The notes under the pieces are model-generated. The model was given only the letters and a program-made list of their open reading frames with translations, was not told the DNA's origin and did no database searches. A DNA stretch of 46,756 bases from Rhodobacter sp. Its GTDB lineage: Bacteria > Pseudomonadota > Alphaproteobacteria > Rhodobacterales > Rhodobacteraceae. Where the stretch lies: contig PNNE01000460.1 of the NCBI GenBank assembly GCA_013824055.1, positions 1 through 46,756 of the forward strand. Direction: 5' to 3'. Shown here in pieces: positions 15,887 through 24,700 of the stretch (positions are counted from its first letter, which is position 1; the number at the start of each line of letters is the position of its first letter). The translations under genes and the position numbers were made by a program.

Positions 15887-17055
15887 ATGGCTGAAAATCA
15901 AAGCTCACTGGGCGGACACCTGCGCGAAAACGGGATGCTTCTGGCCCTGGTCGCCATCGTGGCGCTGTTCTCGGTCCTGGTGGCGATGCAGGGCAAGCCG
16001 CTGTTCCTGCAGGCCCCGAACATCACCAACATCTTCCTGCAGAACGGCCACGTCATCATCCTGGCGCTGGGGATGCTTCTGATCATCGTCGCCGGGCACA
16101 TCGACCTGTCCGTCGGCTCTGTCGCCGCCTTCACCGGAGCTGTCGCGGCCTTTCTGACAGTCGAGCTGGAACTGCCGATCGCGGTCGTCATTCCGCTGAC
16201 CCTGATCGTCGGCGGGTTGATCGGAGCGCGCAAGGCTACTGGGTCGCCTACTGGCGCATCCCCAGTTTCATCGTGACGCTGGCCGGGATGCTGGTCTTCC
16301 GCGGCGCGACGCTGTGGCTCTTGGGCGGGCAGAACATCGGCCCCTTCCCCCGGTCCTTCCAGGCGATGTCCTCGGGCTTCATCCCCGACCTCACCGGGCT
16401 GGACAAACCCCACGGCGTGACCCTGATCGTCACCGCGGTCGCCATCGCCATCGTCGTCTGGATCGGCCTGCGGTCCCGGTCCCGCGATGCCGAGTTCGGG
16501 ATCGCCCCCGAACCCACCGGCCTGTTCTGGGGCCGCACCCTGATCATCGCCGCCGCGATGGCCTTCGTCGGCTGGCAGCTCGCCAGCTTCCGCGGCCTGC
16601 CGAATGTGCTGGTGGTCCTGGCCGTCCTGATCACCCTCTATGCCTTCTTCACCGAAAACACCGTGCAGGGCCGCCGCATCTATGCCGTCGGCGGCAACTA
16701 CAGGGCCGCCCAACTCTCTGGCATCCGGGCCGAACGGCTGGTCTTCTTCTGCTTCGTGAACATGGGCGTGCTTGCCGCGCTGGCCGGGATGATGGTGACG
16801 GCGCGTCTCAACTCTGCCACCCCCAAGGCCGGCACCGGGTTCGAGCTTGACGCGATCGCCGCGGTCTTCATCGGCGGGGCCGCGATGGCGGGCGGCTCGG
16901 GCAAGATCATCGGTGTCGTGATCGGCGCGCTGATCATGGGCGTGATGAACATGGGCATGTCGATCCTGGGCGTCGGCATCGACTACCAGCAGATGATCAA
17001 GGGCCTCGTGCTTCTGGCCGCCGTCATCTTCGACGTCTACAACAAGAACAAGTGA
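15887..17055 (+). pseudogene. gguB: Multiple-sugar ABC importer permease GguB, frameshifted
   Basis: CUT2 permease whose two halves are in different frames. The first (15887 to about 16228) contains GMLLIIVAGHIDLSVGSVAA, the permease hallmark. The second resumes QGYWVAYWRIPSFIVTLAGM and runs to ELDAIAAVFIGGAAMAGGSG and the stop at 17055. Restoring one G in the GCGCG at 16226-16230 would give GAAQGYW and a single protein of about 389 residues. The rest is intact and the operon around it is complete, so a sequencing deletion is likelier than true loss. If real, the ChvE importer would be dead. ATG 15887 follows the gguA stop without a gap. Confidence 0.85.
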
Positions 17056-17063
17056 GACCGATC

Positions 17064-18056
17064 ATGCATCTCTCCACCGTCAAGGGCGCAGGCCCCGTCG
17101 TCCGTCAGGGCTCCGAAGCCCGGCTCCTGCGCAACACCGGGTCGGTCTACGAACTGGCGACCGCCGCGATTGCGGGCGGCGGCCTCAAGGCCGAGATCGA
17201 AAGGCGCGGCCTTGGCGAAACCGTGGACCTGACCCGCGCCAGCTTTGACCTTCCCGTCAGCCACCCCGACCCGGCGCACCTGCACCTCACTGGCACCGGC
17301 CTGACCCACCTTGGCTCGGCTTCCGCCCGGGATGCGATGCACGCCAGGCTGGCCAGCGCTGCGCAGAACGCAAACTCTGACTCTGCAGAGACCCTGACCG
17401 ACAGCATGAAGATGTTCCGCATGGGCCTTGAAGGCGGCCGCCCCGCCGCCGGCGAAGTCGGCGCGCAGCCCGAGTGGTTCTACAAGGGCAACGGCCATGC
17501 CGCTGTCGCACCTGGCGCGGCGCTCGAAGCCCCCGGCTTTGCCGAAGACGGCGGCGAGGAGCCCGAGATTGCCGGCATCTACCTGATCGGTCCCACCGGC
17601 ACGCCGCATCGCATCGGCTGGGCCCTGGGCAACGAGTTTTCCGACCACATCACCGAACGCGTCAACTACCTCTGGCTCGCGCATTCCAAGCTCCGCGTCG
17701 CCTCTTACGGGCCGGAGATCCTGGTGGGCGACCTGCCCGCGGACGTGCGCGGCCACTCCCGCATCCTGCGCGACGGCAAGACCCTGTGGGAGAAACCGTT
17801 CCTGAGCGGCGAGGCGAACATGTCCCACACGCTGGCGAACCTGGAACACCATCACTTCAAGTACGGCATCTTCCGCCAGCCCGGCGACCTGCATGTCCAC
17901 TACTTCGGCACTGCCACCCTGTCCTTCGCCGACGGGATCAAGACCCAACCGGGCGACACCTTCGAGATCGAGGTCCCCGACTTCGGCCAGCCCCTTCGCA
18001 ACACCCTGACCTTCGCGCCAAAGACCCTGGGCGCGACCAAAGTTCACCCCCTTTGA
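17064..18056 (+). CDS. gguC: GguC/AraD1-type fumarylacetoacetase-fold protein, probable 2-keto-3-deoxy-arabonate dehydratase
   Basis: GguC was first named as an unknown gene after chvE-gguAB in Agrobacterium. The protein, 330 residues, belongs to the fumarylacetoacetate hydrolase-like fold (AraD1 family). Relatives beside arabinonate dehydratases are thought to dehydrate 2-keto-3-deoxy-arabonate to 2-oxoglutarate semialdehyde. That is the one step otherwise lacking between the dehydratase at 18067 and the semialdehyde dehydrogenase at 20877. Visible features: PEWFYKGNG with the acidic site, EEPEIAGIYLI, GNEFSDHITE and ANLEHHHFKYGIF, plausible metal and substrate positions. ATG 17064 is preferred to the GTG at 17052 inside gguB. 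Function is inferred from neighbours. Confidence 0.8.
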   Translation: MHLSTVKGAGPVVRQGSEARLLRNTGSVYELATAAIAGGGLKAEIERRGLGETVDLTRASFDLPVSHPDPAHLHLTGTGLTHLGSASARDAMHARLASAAQNANSDSAETLTDSMKMFRMGLEGGRPAAGEVGAQPEWFYKGNGHAAVAPGAALEAPGFAEDGGEEPEIAGIYLIGPTGTPHRIGWALGNEFSDHITERVNYLWLAHSKLRVASYGPEILVGDLPADVRGHSRILRDGKTLWEKPFLSGEANMSHTLANLEHHHFKYGIFRQPGDLHVHYFGTATLSFADGIKTQPGDTFEIEVPDFGQPLRNTLTFAPKTLGATKVHPL

Positions 18057-18066
18057 GAGACCAGAG

Positions 18067-19812
18067 ATGACCAAGTTCAAACCCGCCCCCTGGCCCCGCA
18101 AACTCCGCTCGCAGGAATGGTTCGCGGGCACCTCGAAGGACGCGATCTACCACCGCTCCTGGATGAAGAACCAGGGCCTGCCCGCCGACCTGTTCGACGG
18201 TCGCCCGGTGATCGGCATCCTGAACACCTTCTCCGAGCTCAACCCCTGCAACGCCCACCTGAACGACCTGGCCGAGAGGGTGAAGCACGGCGTCTACGAG
18301 GCCGGCGGCTTCCCCGTCATCGTCCCGGTCTTTTCGGTCAGTGAAAGCGCTTTTCGTCCCACCGCGATGATGTTCCGCAACCTCGCCGCGATGGCAGTCG
18401 AGGAAACCATCCGCGGCCAGCAGATGGATGGCGTCGTCTGCCTTGTCGGCTGCGACAAGACCACGCCCTCGCTGCTGATGGGCGCGGCCTCCTGCGACAT
18501 TCCGACCATCATGGTCTCGGGCGGGCCGATGCTGAACGGCTATTTCCGGGGCGAACGGGTCGGGTCGGGGACCCATCTGTGGAAGTTCTCCGAGGCGGTG
18601 AAGGCGGGCGAAATGACCGACGCCGAATTCGTCGAGGCCGAGGCGTCGATGTCCCGCTCGCCGGGGTCCTGCAACACGATGGGCACCGCCAGCACGATGG
18701 CGTCGATGGCCGAGGCGCTGGGCATGACGCTTTCGGGCAACGCCGCGATCCCGGCAGTGGACAGCCGCCGCCGGATGATGGCGCAGCTGACCGGGCGGCG
18801 GATCGTGCAGATGGTGAAGGACGACCTGAAGCCCTCTGACATCCTGACGCGCGAGGCGTTCCAGAACGCGATCCGCACCAATGCCGCCATCGGCGGCTCG
18901 ACCAACGCGGTGATCCACATGCTGGCCATCGCGGGGCGCTGCGGCATCGACCTGACGCTGAACGACTGGGACGACTGGGGCCGGGGCGTGCCGACCATCG
19001 TCAACCTGATGCCCTCGGGCAAATACCTGATGGAGGAATTCTTCTACGCCGGTGGCCTGCCTGCCGTGATCAAGCGGCTGGGCGAGGCGGGTCTGCTGAA
19101 CCGCGACGCGCTGACCGTTTCGGGCGGCCCGATCTGGGACGAGGTGAAGGATGCCCGCATCGACAACGACGACGTGATCCTGCCGGCCGACAAGGCGCTG
19201 GCGCAGTCGGGCGGCATCGTCGTGGTCAAGGGCAACCTGGCGCCGGACGGGGCGGTGCTGAAACCCTCGGCCGCGACCCCTGCGCTGATGCAGCACCGGG
19301 GCCGCGCCGTCGTGTTCGAGGATATCGACGACTACAAGGCCCGGATCAACGACGAAGACCTGGACATCGACGAGACCTGCGTGATGGTGCTGAAGAACTG
19401 CGGCCCGCGCGGCTATCCCGGCATGGCCGAGGTCGGCAACATGGGCCTGCCGCCCAAGGTGCTGCGCAAGGGGATCACCGACATGGTCCGCATTTCCGAC
19501 GCCCGCATGTCCGGCACCGCCTATGGCACCGTCGTCCTGCACACCTCACCCGAAGCCGCGCGCGGTGGCCCGCTGGCCGTGGTCCGCTCCGGTGACTTCA
19601 TCGAGCTGGACGTGGCCAACCGCCGCCTGCATCTCGACATCTCTGACGAAGACCTGAAGGCCCGCCTCGCTGCCTGGAAACATCCCGTCGAACCGCCGTC
19701 GGGCGGCTATGCCAAGCTTTACCACGATCACGTCCAGGGCGCCGACAAGGGGGCCGACATGGACTTCCTGATCGGCTGCCGAGGCAACGCCGTTGGCCGT
19801 GAAAGCCACTGA
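18067..19812 (+). CDS. araC: L-Arabinonate dehydratase (IlvD/EDD family)
   Basis: Removes water from L-arabinonate (or D-galactonate/fuconate-type sugar acids) to give the 2-keto-3-deoxy acid. The protein is 581 residues, typical of sugar-acid dehydratases rather than IlvD (about 560-615) used in valine synthesis. The three iron-sulfur cysteines are visible: C61 (NPCN), C129 (VGCDKTTP) and C202 (GSCNTMGTAST). The Mg-binding lysine region and RISDARMSGTAYGT near the C-terminus are also present. It begins ten bases after gguC. The position between gguC and a sugar 1-dehydrogenase makes sugar-acid dehydration much likelier than a role in branched amino acids. The symbol follows Azospirillum usage and is not the E. 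coli regulator AraC. Confidence 0.85.
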   Translation: MTKFKPAPWPRKLRSQEWFAGTSKDAIYHRSWMKNQGLPADLFDGRPVIGILNTFSELNPCNAHLNDLAERVKHGVYEAGGFPVIVPVFSVSESAFRPTAMMFRNLAAMAVEETIRGQQMDGVVCLVGCDKTTPSLLMGAASCDIPTIMVSGGPMLNGYFRGERVGSGTHLWKFSEAVKAGEMTDAEFVEAEASMSRSPGSCNTMGTASTMASMAEALGMTLSGNAAIPAVDSRRRMMAQLTGRRIVQMVKDDLKPSDILTREAFQNAIRTNAAIGGSTNAVIHMLAIAGRCGIDLTLNDWDDWGRGVPTIVNLMPSGKYLMEEFFYAGGLPAVIKRLGEAGLLNRDALTVSGGPIWDEVKDARIDNDDVILPADKALAQSGGIVVVKGNLAPDGAVLKPSAATPALMQHRGRAVVFEDIDDYKARINDEDLDIDETCVMVLKNCGPRGYPGMAEVGNMGLPPKVLRKGITDMVRISDARMSGTAYGTVVLHTSPEAARGGPLAVVRSGDFIELDVANRRLHLDISDEDLKARLAAWKHPVEPPSGGYAKLYHDHVQGADKGADMDFLIGCRGNAVGRESH

Positions 19813-19860
19813 TGACAAGCGCGGCGCCGGGCCCTGGGTCCGACGCCGCACCCAAGCGCC

Positions 19861-19885
19861 TCCCTCCCCCCGCGTGGGGGAGGGA
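19861..19885. repeat. GC-rich palindrome in an intercistronic gap
   Basis: TCCCTCCCCC (19861-19870) pairs with GGGGGAGGGA (19876-19885) around CGCGT. It lies in the 132-base gap inside the operon and is followed by another G-rich run. The pattern resembles the palindrome at 3557-3580, so both may be copies of a small dispersed (REP-like) element. It could slow or stabilise the long transcript. Confidence 0.5.
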
Positions 19886-19944
19886 TGGGAAGGGGGGGCA
19901 CCCCGCCAGCCCCGATCCCGACGCCCCGAACCGAAGGCCAGCCC

Positions 19945-20865
19945 ATGACCCGCACCAAAGTCGCCCTCGTCGGCATCGGCAAGATCGCCCTGGACCAGCA
20001 CGTCCCGGCGCTGAACGCCTCCCCCGACTGGGAGCTTGCCGCCACCGTCAGCCGCAGCGGAACGGTCGCCGGCATCCCCGCCTGGACCGACTTCGCCACC
20101 TTCCTGGCCGAACGCCCCGACATCCCCGTCGTCTCGCTTTGCATGCCGCCCGTCCCGCGCTTTGCCTATGCCGAAGCGGCACTGCTGGCCGGCCGCCATG
20201 TCATGCTGGAAAAACCGCCGGGCGCGACCCTTGCCGAAGTCCATGCGCTTGAGGCACTGGCGAAAGCCAAAGGGCTTGCCCTCTACGCCACCTGGCACAG
20301 CCGCATGGCCCATGCCGTCGCCCCGGCCAAGGCCTGGCTTTCCGACAAGACCGTGGAAAAGGCCCACATCACCTGGCGCGAGGACGTCCGCAAATGGCAC
20401 CCCGGCCAGGACTGGGTCTTCCAGCCCGGCGGCATGGGCGTCTTCGACCCCGGCATCAACGCGCTGTCGATCCTGACCGAGATCCTGCCCAAACCCGTCC
20501 ACCTGACCCGCGCCAGGCTGGAGTTTCCGTCCAACCGCCAGACCCCGATCGCCGCGCAACTGACGTTCTCCGGCAACGTCACCGCCGACTTCGACTGGCG
20601 CCAGGAAGGCCCGCAGACCTGGGACATCGAGATCCAGACCGACCGCAGCACCCTCGCTCTCCGCATGGGCGGCAATGTGCTGGAAATCGACGGCAAGCCC
20701 TCTGCCGGGGAAAACACCATCATGGGTGAATACCCCGCCCTCTACGCCCGGATGGCCGCCCTCTTCCGTACCGGCGCTTGCGACGTCGACCTTGCCCCGA
20801 TGGTCCATGTCGCCGACGCCCTGACCCTTGGCGAGCGGATCACCACCGACGCCTTCGATTTCTAA
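19945..20865 (+). CDS. L-Arabinose/D-galactose 1-dehydrogenase (Gfo/Idh family)
   Basis: Oxidises the sugar at C1 to the lactone with NAD(P)+, the first step of the oxidative pathway. The protein is 306 residues, the length of the Azospirillum arabinose dehydrogenase. The Rossmann motif GIGKIALDQHVPAL is at the N-terminus and the catalytic lysine motif MLEKPPGAT near residue 90. HSRMAHAVAPAKAWL, WREDVRKWHPGQDWVF and GGMGVFDPGINALS agree with the galactose/arabinose dehydrogenase branch. ATG 19945 is chosen because the frame upstream is low-complexity repeat sequence. No lactonase gene is seen in the window; the lactone may open on its own or use an enzyme encoded elsewhere. Confidence 0.83.
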   Translation: MTRTKVALVGIGKIALDQHVPALNASPDWELAATVSRSGTVAGIPAWTDFATFLAERPDIPVVSLCMPPVPRFAYAEAALLAGRHVMLEKPPGATLAEVHALEALAKAKGLALYATWHSRMAHAVAPAKAWLSDKTVEKAHITWREDVRKWHPGQDWVFQPGGMGVFDPGINALSILTEILPKPVHLTRARLEFPSNRQTPIAAQLTFSGNVTADFDWRQEGPQTWDIEIQTDRSTLALRMGGNVLEIDGKPSAGENTIMGEYPALYARMAALFRTGACDVDLAPMVHVADALTLGERITTDAFDF

Positions 20866-20876
20866 AGGAGACCACC

Positions 20877-22385
20877 ATGCTGACCGGAAAACACCTGATC
20901 GCGGGCAACTGGGTCGGGAACGACCAGACGTTCGCCTCCTCCCCCGCGCACGGCCCCTCGCACGACTTCTCGGTCGGCACCCCCGCGCAGGTGAATGTCG
21001 CCTGCGACGCGGCCGAAGCCGACTTCCCCGCCTATTCCGCCAAATCCCGCGCCGAACGCGCTGCATTCCTGAACCGCATCGCCGACGAGATCGACGCGCG
21101 CGGGGCCGAGATCACCGAGATCGGCACCCAGGAAACCGGCCTTCCCACCGCCCGTCTGGAAGGCGAACGCGGCCGCACCACCATGCAGTTGCGCCTTTTC
21201 GCCAGCCACATCCTCAAGGACGGCTGGCTCGACCGCCGCCATGACGCCGCACTTCCCGACCGCCAGCCCGCCCCGCGCCCCGACATCAAGCTGATCCAGC
21301 GGCCCATCGGCCCCGTCGCCGTGTTCGGCGCCTCGAACTTCCCGCTCGCCTTTTCCACCGCAGGCGGCGACACCGCCTCTGCGCTGGCCGCCGGTTGCCC
21401 GGTCGTGGTCAAGGGCCACTCCGCCCACCCCGGCACTGGCGAGATCGTCGCCCAGGCCATCGACGCCGCGATCCGCGCGACAGACATGCCCCCCGGCACC
21501 TTCTCTCTGGTGCAAGGCGGCAAGCGCGATGTCGGCGAGGCGCTTGTCCAGCACCCCCACATCAAGGCCGTCGGCTTCACCGGCTCGCTCGCCGGGGGTC
21601 GCGCGCTGTTCGATCTCTGCGCCGCACGGCCCGAACCGATCCCCTTCTTCGGCGAGCTTGGCAGCGTGAACCCCATGTTCCTCCTTCCCGCCGCCCTGGC
21701 CGCAAGGGGAGAAGCCATCGCCAAAGGCTGGGCCGGGTCGCTGACGATGGGCGCGGGCCAGTTCTGCACCAACCCCGGCATCGCCGTCCTGATCGACGGC
21801 GCGCAAGCCGACGCCTTCGTCACCGCCGCCAGATCTGCTGTCGGAGCCATCGGCCCGCAAACCATGCTGACCGACGGCATCGCCGAGGCCTACCGCGCGG
21901 GCCGCGACCGCGTGGCCGCGGGAAACGGAGTCCGCTCGGTCCTCACCACCACCTGCGACCAGCGCAACGCCACCCCCTACCTCTTCGAGGTCTCGGGCCA
22001 GGACTGGCTCGCCAACCACGCCCTCGCCGAAGAAGTCTTCGGCCCGCTTGGCCTGATCGTCCGGGTCCGCCACGCGGCGGAAATGCAGGACATCGCCCGC
22101 TCGCTTCAGGGCCAGCTGACCTGCACGCTGCACCTCGACGACGCCGACACCGACCTGGGGAAGGCCCTGATGCCGATCCTTGAGCGCAAGGCCGGTCGCC
22201 TGCTCGCCAACGGCTTCCCGACCGGGGTCGAGGTCGTCGACGCCCAGGTCCACGGCGGGCCCTACCCGGCCTCGACCAACTTTGGCGCGACCTCGGTCGG
22301 CACGTTGTCGATCCGTCGCTGGCTGCGGCCGGTCGCCTATCAGAACATGCCCGCGGCCCTTCTGCCGCAGGACTGGGCCGAGTGA
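20877..22385 (+). CDS. 2-Oxoglutarate semialdehyde dehydrogenase (NADP+)
   Basis: Oxidises 2-oxoglutarate semialdehyde to 2-oxoglutarate, the last step of oxidative pentose and hydroxyproline breakdown. The protein is 502 residues. The cofactor site VFGASNFPLAFS, the catalytic glutamate in FFGELGSVNP and the catalytic cysteine C297 in GAGQFCTNPG are present. The SNFPLAFS and FFGELGSVNP forms are those of the KGSADH group rather than of general aldehyde dehydrogenases. AAAGGAG lies just before ATG 20877. The stop overlaps the start of the mutarotase gene (TGATG). Because hydroxyproline degradation gives the same semialdehyde, this enzyme may serve the genes at 28951-30860 as well. Confidence 0.87.
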   Translation: MLTGKHLIAGNWVGNDQTFASSPAHGPSHDFSVGTPAQVNVACDAAEADFPAYSAKSRAERAAFLNRIADEIDARGAEITEIGTQETGLPTARLEGERGRTTMQLRLFASHILKDGWLDRRHDAALPDRQPAPRPDIKLIQRPIGPVAVFGASNFPLAFSTAGGDTASALAAGCPVVVKGHSAHPGTGEIVAQAIDAAIRATDMPPGTFSLVQGGKRDVGEALVQHPHIKAVGFTGSLAGGRALFDLCAARPEPIPFFGELGSVNPMFLLPAALAARGEAIAKGWAGSLTMGAGQFCTNPGIAVLIDGAQADAFVTAARSAVGAIGPQTMLTDGIAEAYRAGRDRVAAGNGVRSVLTTTCDQRNATPYLFEVSGQDWLANHALAEEVFGPLGLIVRVRHAAEMQDIARSLQGQLTCTLHLDDADTDLGKALMPILERKAGRLLANGFPTGVEVVDAQVHGGPYPASTNFGATSVGTLSIRRWLRPVAYQNMPAALLPQDWAE

Positions 22386-23407
22386 TGGCCGCCCCGACCC
22401 CCATCGGCCAGATTGGCGGCCGCGACGTCCATGCCGTCAGCCTGACCGGCGAGGGCCTGAGCCTGAAGCTGCTGACCTGGGGCGCGCGTCTGGCCGAGCT
22501 TCGGGTTCCCGACCGGCACGGCACTCTGGCCGACATCGTCCTTGGTCAGGACGACCTTTCGGCCTGGCAGACCCACGGCACCTATATCGGCGCGACCTGT
22601 GGCCGCTACGCCAACCGCATCGCCGGGGGCCGCTTCACCCTTGCCGGACGCGAGGTGCAACTGGACCGGAACGAAGTCGCCCAGCACCTGCACGGCGGCT
22701 CTGACGGCCTTGACCTGAAGGTCTGGGACATCGAAAGCCAGTCCGACCGTCACGTCACCTTCACCATCACCTCCCCGGACGGCGAGATGGGCTATCCCGG
22801 CACCCTGACCGCCCGGACGACCTACCGGATCGACGCCGGGCTGGTGATCGAGATGCAGGCAACGACCGACGCCCCCACCATCGTCAACCTGGTGAACCAC
22901 GCCTATTTCAACCTTGCGGGCCACGGCTCGGGCGACATCCTCGGGCAGCAGCTGCAGGTCGAGGCCGGGTTCTACCTGCCCGTCGACGACCGCCTGATCC
23001 CGACGGGAGAGGTCCTGTCCGTCACCGGCACGCCCTTCGACTTTCGCGCGCTGCGGCCCATCGGGCAGGACATGCCCGGCGAAGGGGGCTTCGACCACAA
23101 CCTCTGCCTGTCAGGCCCCCTGGGCAGCGACGGCCTCCGCCCCTGCCTGCTGGCGGTCGATCCGGCTTCGGGTCGGCGGATGCACCTGTCAAGCACCGAG
23201 CCGGGATTGCAGTTCTACACGGGCGCGCATTTCGACCAGACGCCGGGCAAGGGCGGTGCGCGCTATCCCCGTTTCGCGGGCTTTGCCGCCGAGACGCAGC
23301 GCTTTCCTGATTCGCCGAACCGTCCGCAGTTCCCCTCGGCCCGGCTCGACCCTGGCCAGACCTATCGCCACATCATGCGCTTCGACTTCACCCCGGCCCC
23401 GGCGTGA
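22385..23407 (+). CDS. galM: Aldose 1-epimerase (mutarotase)
   Basis: Interconverts alpha and beta anomers of sugars, which speeds up supply of the anomer used by the 1-dehydrogenase. The protein is 340 residues. Family motifs: CGRYANRIAGGRF, HLHGGSDGLD with the first histidine, VNLVNHAYFNLAG with the catalytic histidine, and FAAETQRFPDSPN with the catalytic glutamate. ATG 22385 overlaps the stop of the preceding gene; a GTG three bases upstream is possible. It ends the chvE-ggu-arabinose operon and is followed by a hairpin. Confidence 0.93.
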   Translation: MAAPTPIGQIGGRDVHAVSLTGEGLSLKLLTWGARLAELRVPDRHGTLADIVLGQDDLSAWQTHGTYIGATCGRYANRIAGGRFTLAGREVQLDRNEVAQHLHGGSDGLDLKVWDIESQSDRHVTFTITSPDGEMGYPGTLTARTTYRIDAGLVIEMQATTDAPTIVNLVNHAYFNLAGHGSGDILGQQLQVEAGFYLPVDDRLIPTGEVLSVTGTPFDFRALRPIGQDMPGEGGFDHNLCLSGPLGSDGLRPCLLAVDPASGRRMHLSSTEPGLQFYTGAHFDQTPGKGGARYPRFAGFAAETQRFPDSPNRPQFPSARLDPGQTYRHIMRFDFTPAPA

Positions 23408-23416
23408 CCCTTGCCA

Positions 23417-23438
23417 GCGGCGCCCCTCGCGGCGCCGC
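23417..23438 (+). terminator. Hairpin after the arabinose operon
   Basis: GCGGCGCC (23417-23424) pairs with GGCGCCGC (23431-23438) around six bases, ten bases after the galM stop. It is a likely transcript end, although no T run follows. The next 190 bases hold an AT-rich patch (23555-23577) before ytfQ that probably contains that operon's promoter. Confidence 0.5.
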
Positions 23439-23627
23439 AGCATCCTGCAATCGCCTGCACCGACACGACAAACCCCGAAGAACACCCGTCTTTCCGCACC
23501 TGCAAAGGCCCGTCCCGACACCAAACACACGGCCGCGTGAACGGATTTCTTGCATATAGTAATACTTTTGCTAACGTCTGCTCAGCCACCCGAGGAGAGT
23601 GGCCAAAGTTTCCACTGGGAGGAAATC

Positions 23628-24599
23628 ATGAACGTTATCAAGACTCTCGCGCTTGGCGCGGGACTGGCCAGCTTGTTGCTTTCGGCGGCCTATGCCGAAG
23701 GGTTGCAGGGCAAGGTCATCGGCTTTTCGCAGATCGGGTCCGAATCCGGCTGGCGCGCCGCCGAGACCTCGGTGACGAAGGCCGAAGCCGAAGCCCGCGG
23801 CATCGACCTGAAATTCGCCGATGCGCAGCAAAAGCAGGAAAACCAGATCAAGGCGATCCGCGGTTTCATCGCCCAGGGCGTCGACGCGATCCTGGTCGCC
23901 CCCGTCGTCGCCACCGGCTGGGAGGAAGTCCTGACCGAGGCCAAGGAAGCAGCCATCCCCGTCGTCCTGCTGGACCGCGGCATCGAGGCACCGGAAGACC
24001 TGTATCTGACCTCGGTCGCGTCCGACCAGGTGAAGGAAGGCCGTGTTGCCGGCGAATGGCTGGTCGGCGCCGTCGGCGACAGGCAGTGCAACATCGTCGA
24101 ACTGCAGGGAACCGTCGGCTCCTCGCCCGCGATCAACCGCAAGCAGGGCTTCGAGGAAGCCATCGCAGGCAAGGCCAACCTGACCATCACCCGCAGCCAG
24201 ACCGGCGACTTTACCCGCTCCAAGGGCAAGGAAGTGATGGAGGGCTTCATCAAGGCCGAAGACGGCGGCAAGAACATCTGCGCGGTCTATGCCCACAACG
24301 ACGACATGGCGGTGGGTGCGATCCAGGCGATCAAGGACGCGGGCCTGAAGCCGGGCAGCGACATCCTGGTCGTGTCGATCGACGCGGTCCCGGACATCTT
24401 CGCCGCGATGGTCGCCGGCGAGGCCAATGCCACGGTCGAACTGACCCCCAACATGGCCGGCCCCGCCTTCGACGCGCTGCAGGCCTACTGGGACGCGGGC
24501 ACCGAACCGCCGAAGTTCATCATCACCGAATCGAAGCTCTACACCCCGGCGGATGATCCGCAGGGCGAATACGACCGTCGCAAAGGCCTTGGCTACTAG
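23628..24599 (+). CDS. ytfQ: Periplasmic furanose-sugar-binding protein YtfQ
   Basis: Binding protein of 323 residues with Sec leader MNVIKTLALGAGLASLLLSAAYA. YtfQ of E. coli binds galactofuranose and, less well, L-arabinofuranose. The similarity is strong along the whole length: GFSQIGSESGWRAAETSV, DAQQKQENQIKAIRGFIAQG, APVVATGWEEVL, NIVELQGTVGSS, RSKGKEVMEGFIKAE, YAHNDDMAVGAIQAIK and ELTPNMAGPAFDAL. Start ATG 23628 is preceded by GGGAGG. An AT-rich promoter-like region lies 50-75 bases upstream. It is the first gene of ytfQ-ytfR-ytfT-yjfF. Confidence 0.93.
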   Translation: MNVIKTLALGAGLASLLLSAAYAEGLQGKVIGFSQIGSESGWRAAETSVTKAEAEARGIDLKFADAQQKQENQIKAIRGFIAQGVDAILVAPVVATGWEEVLTEAKEAAIPVVLLDRGIEAPEDLYLTSVASDQVKEGRVAGEWLVGAVGDRQCNIVELQGTVGSSPAINRKQGFEEAIAGKANLTITRSQTGDFTRSKGKEVMEGFIKAEDGGKNICAVYAHNDDMAVGAIQAIKDAGLKPGSDILVVSIDAVPDIFAAMVAGEANATVELTPNMAGPAFDALQAYWDAGTEPPKFIITESKLYTPADDPQGEYDRRKGLGY

Positions 24600-24700
24600 G
24601 TTTCCTCGCCAGGGCGCCGCCGGGCGAAGCTGAGGGGCTTCGTCCGGCGGAATTGCTTTATCTGCCGGATCGGCGGACAGTTTGCGAGGGAGGGACCACG

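Noticed and set aside
13193..15901. Open frame of about 900 codons on the minus strand opposite chvE and gguA
   Set aside because: Same reason: a shadow of two well-supported genes, with repetitive Asp/His/Val/Gln-rich composition.
18067..19812. Dehydratase as IlvD of branched-chain amino acid synthesis
   Set aside because: Same superfamily, but the surrounding sugar oxidation genes and protein features favour a sugar-acid dehydratase.
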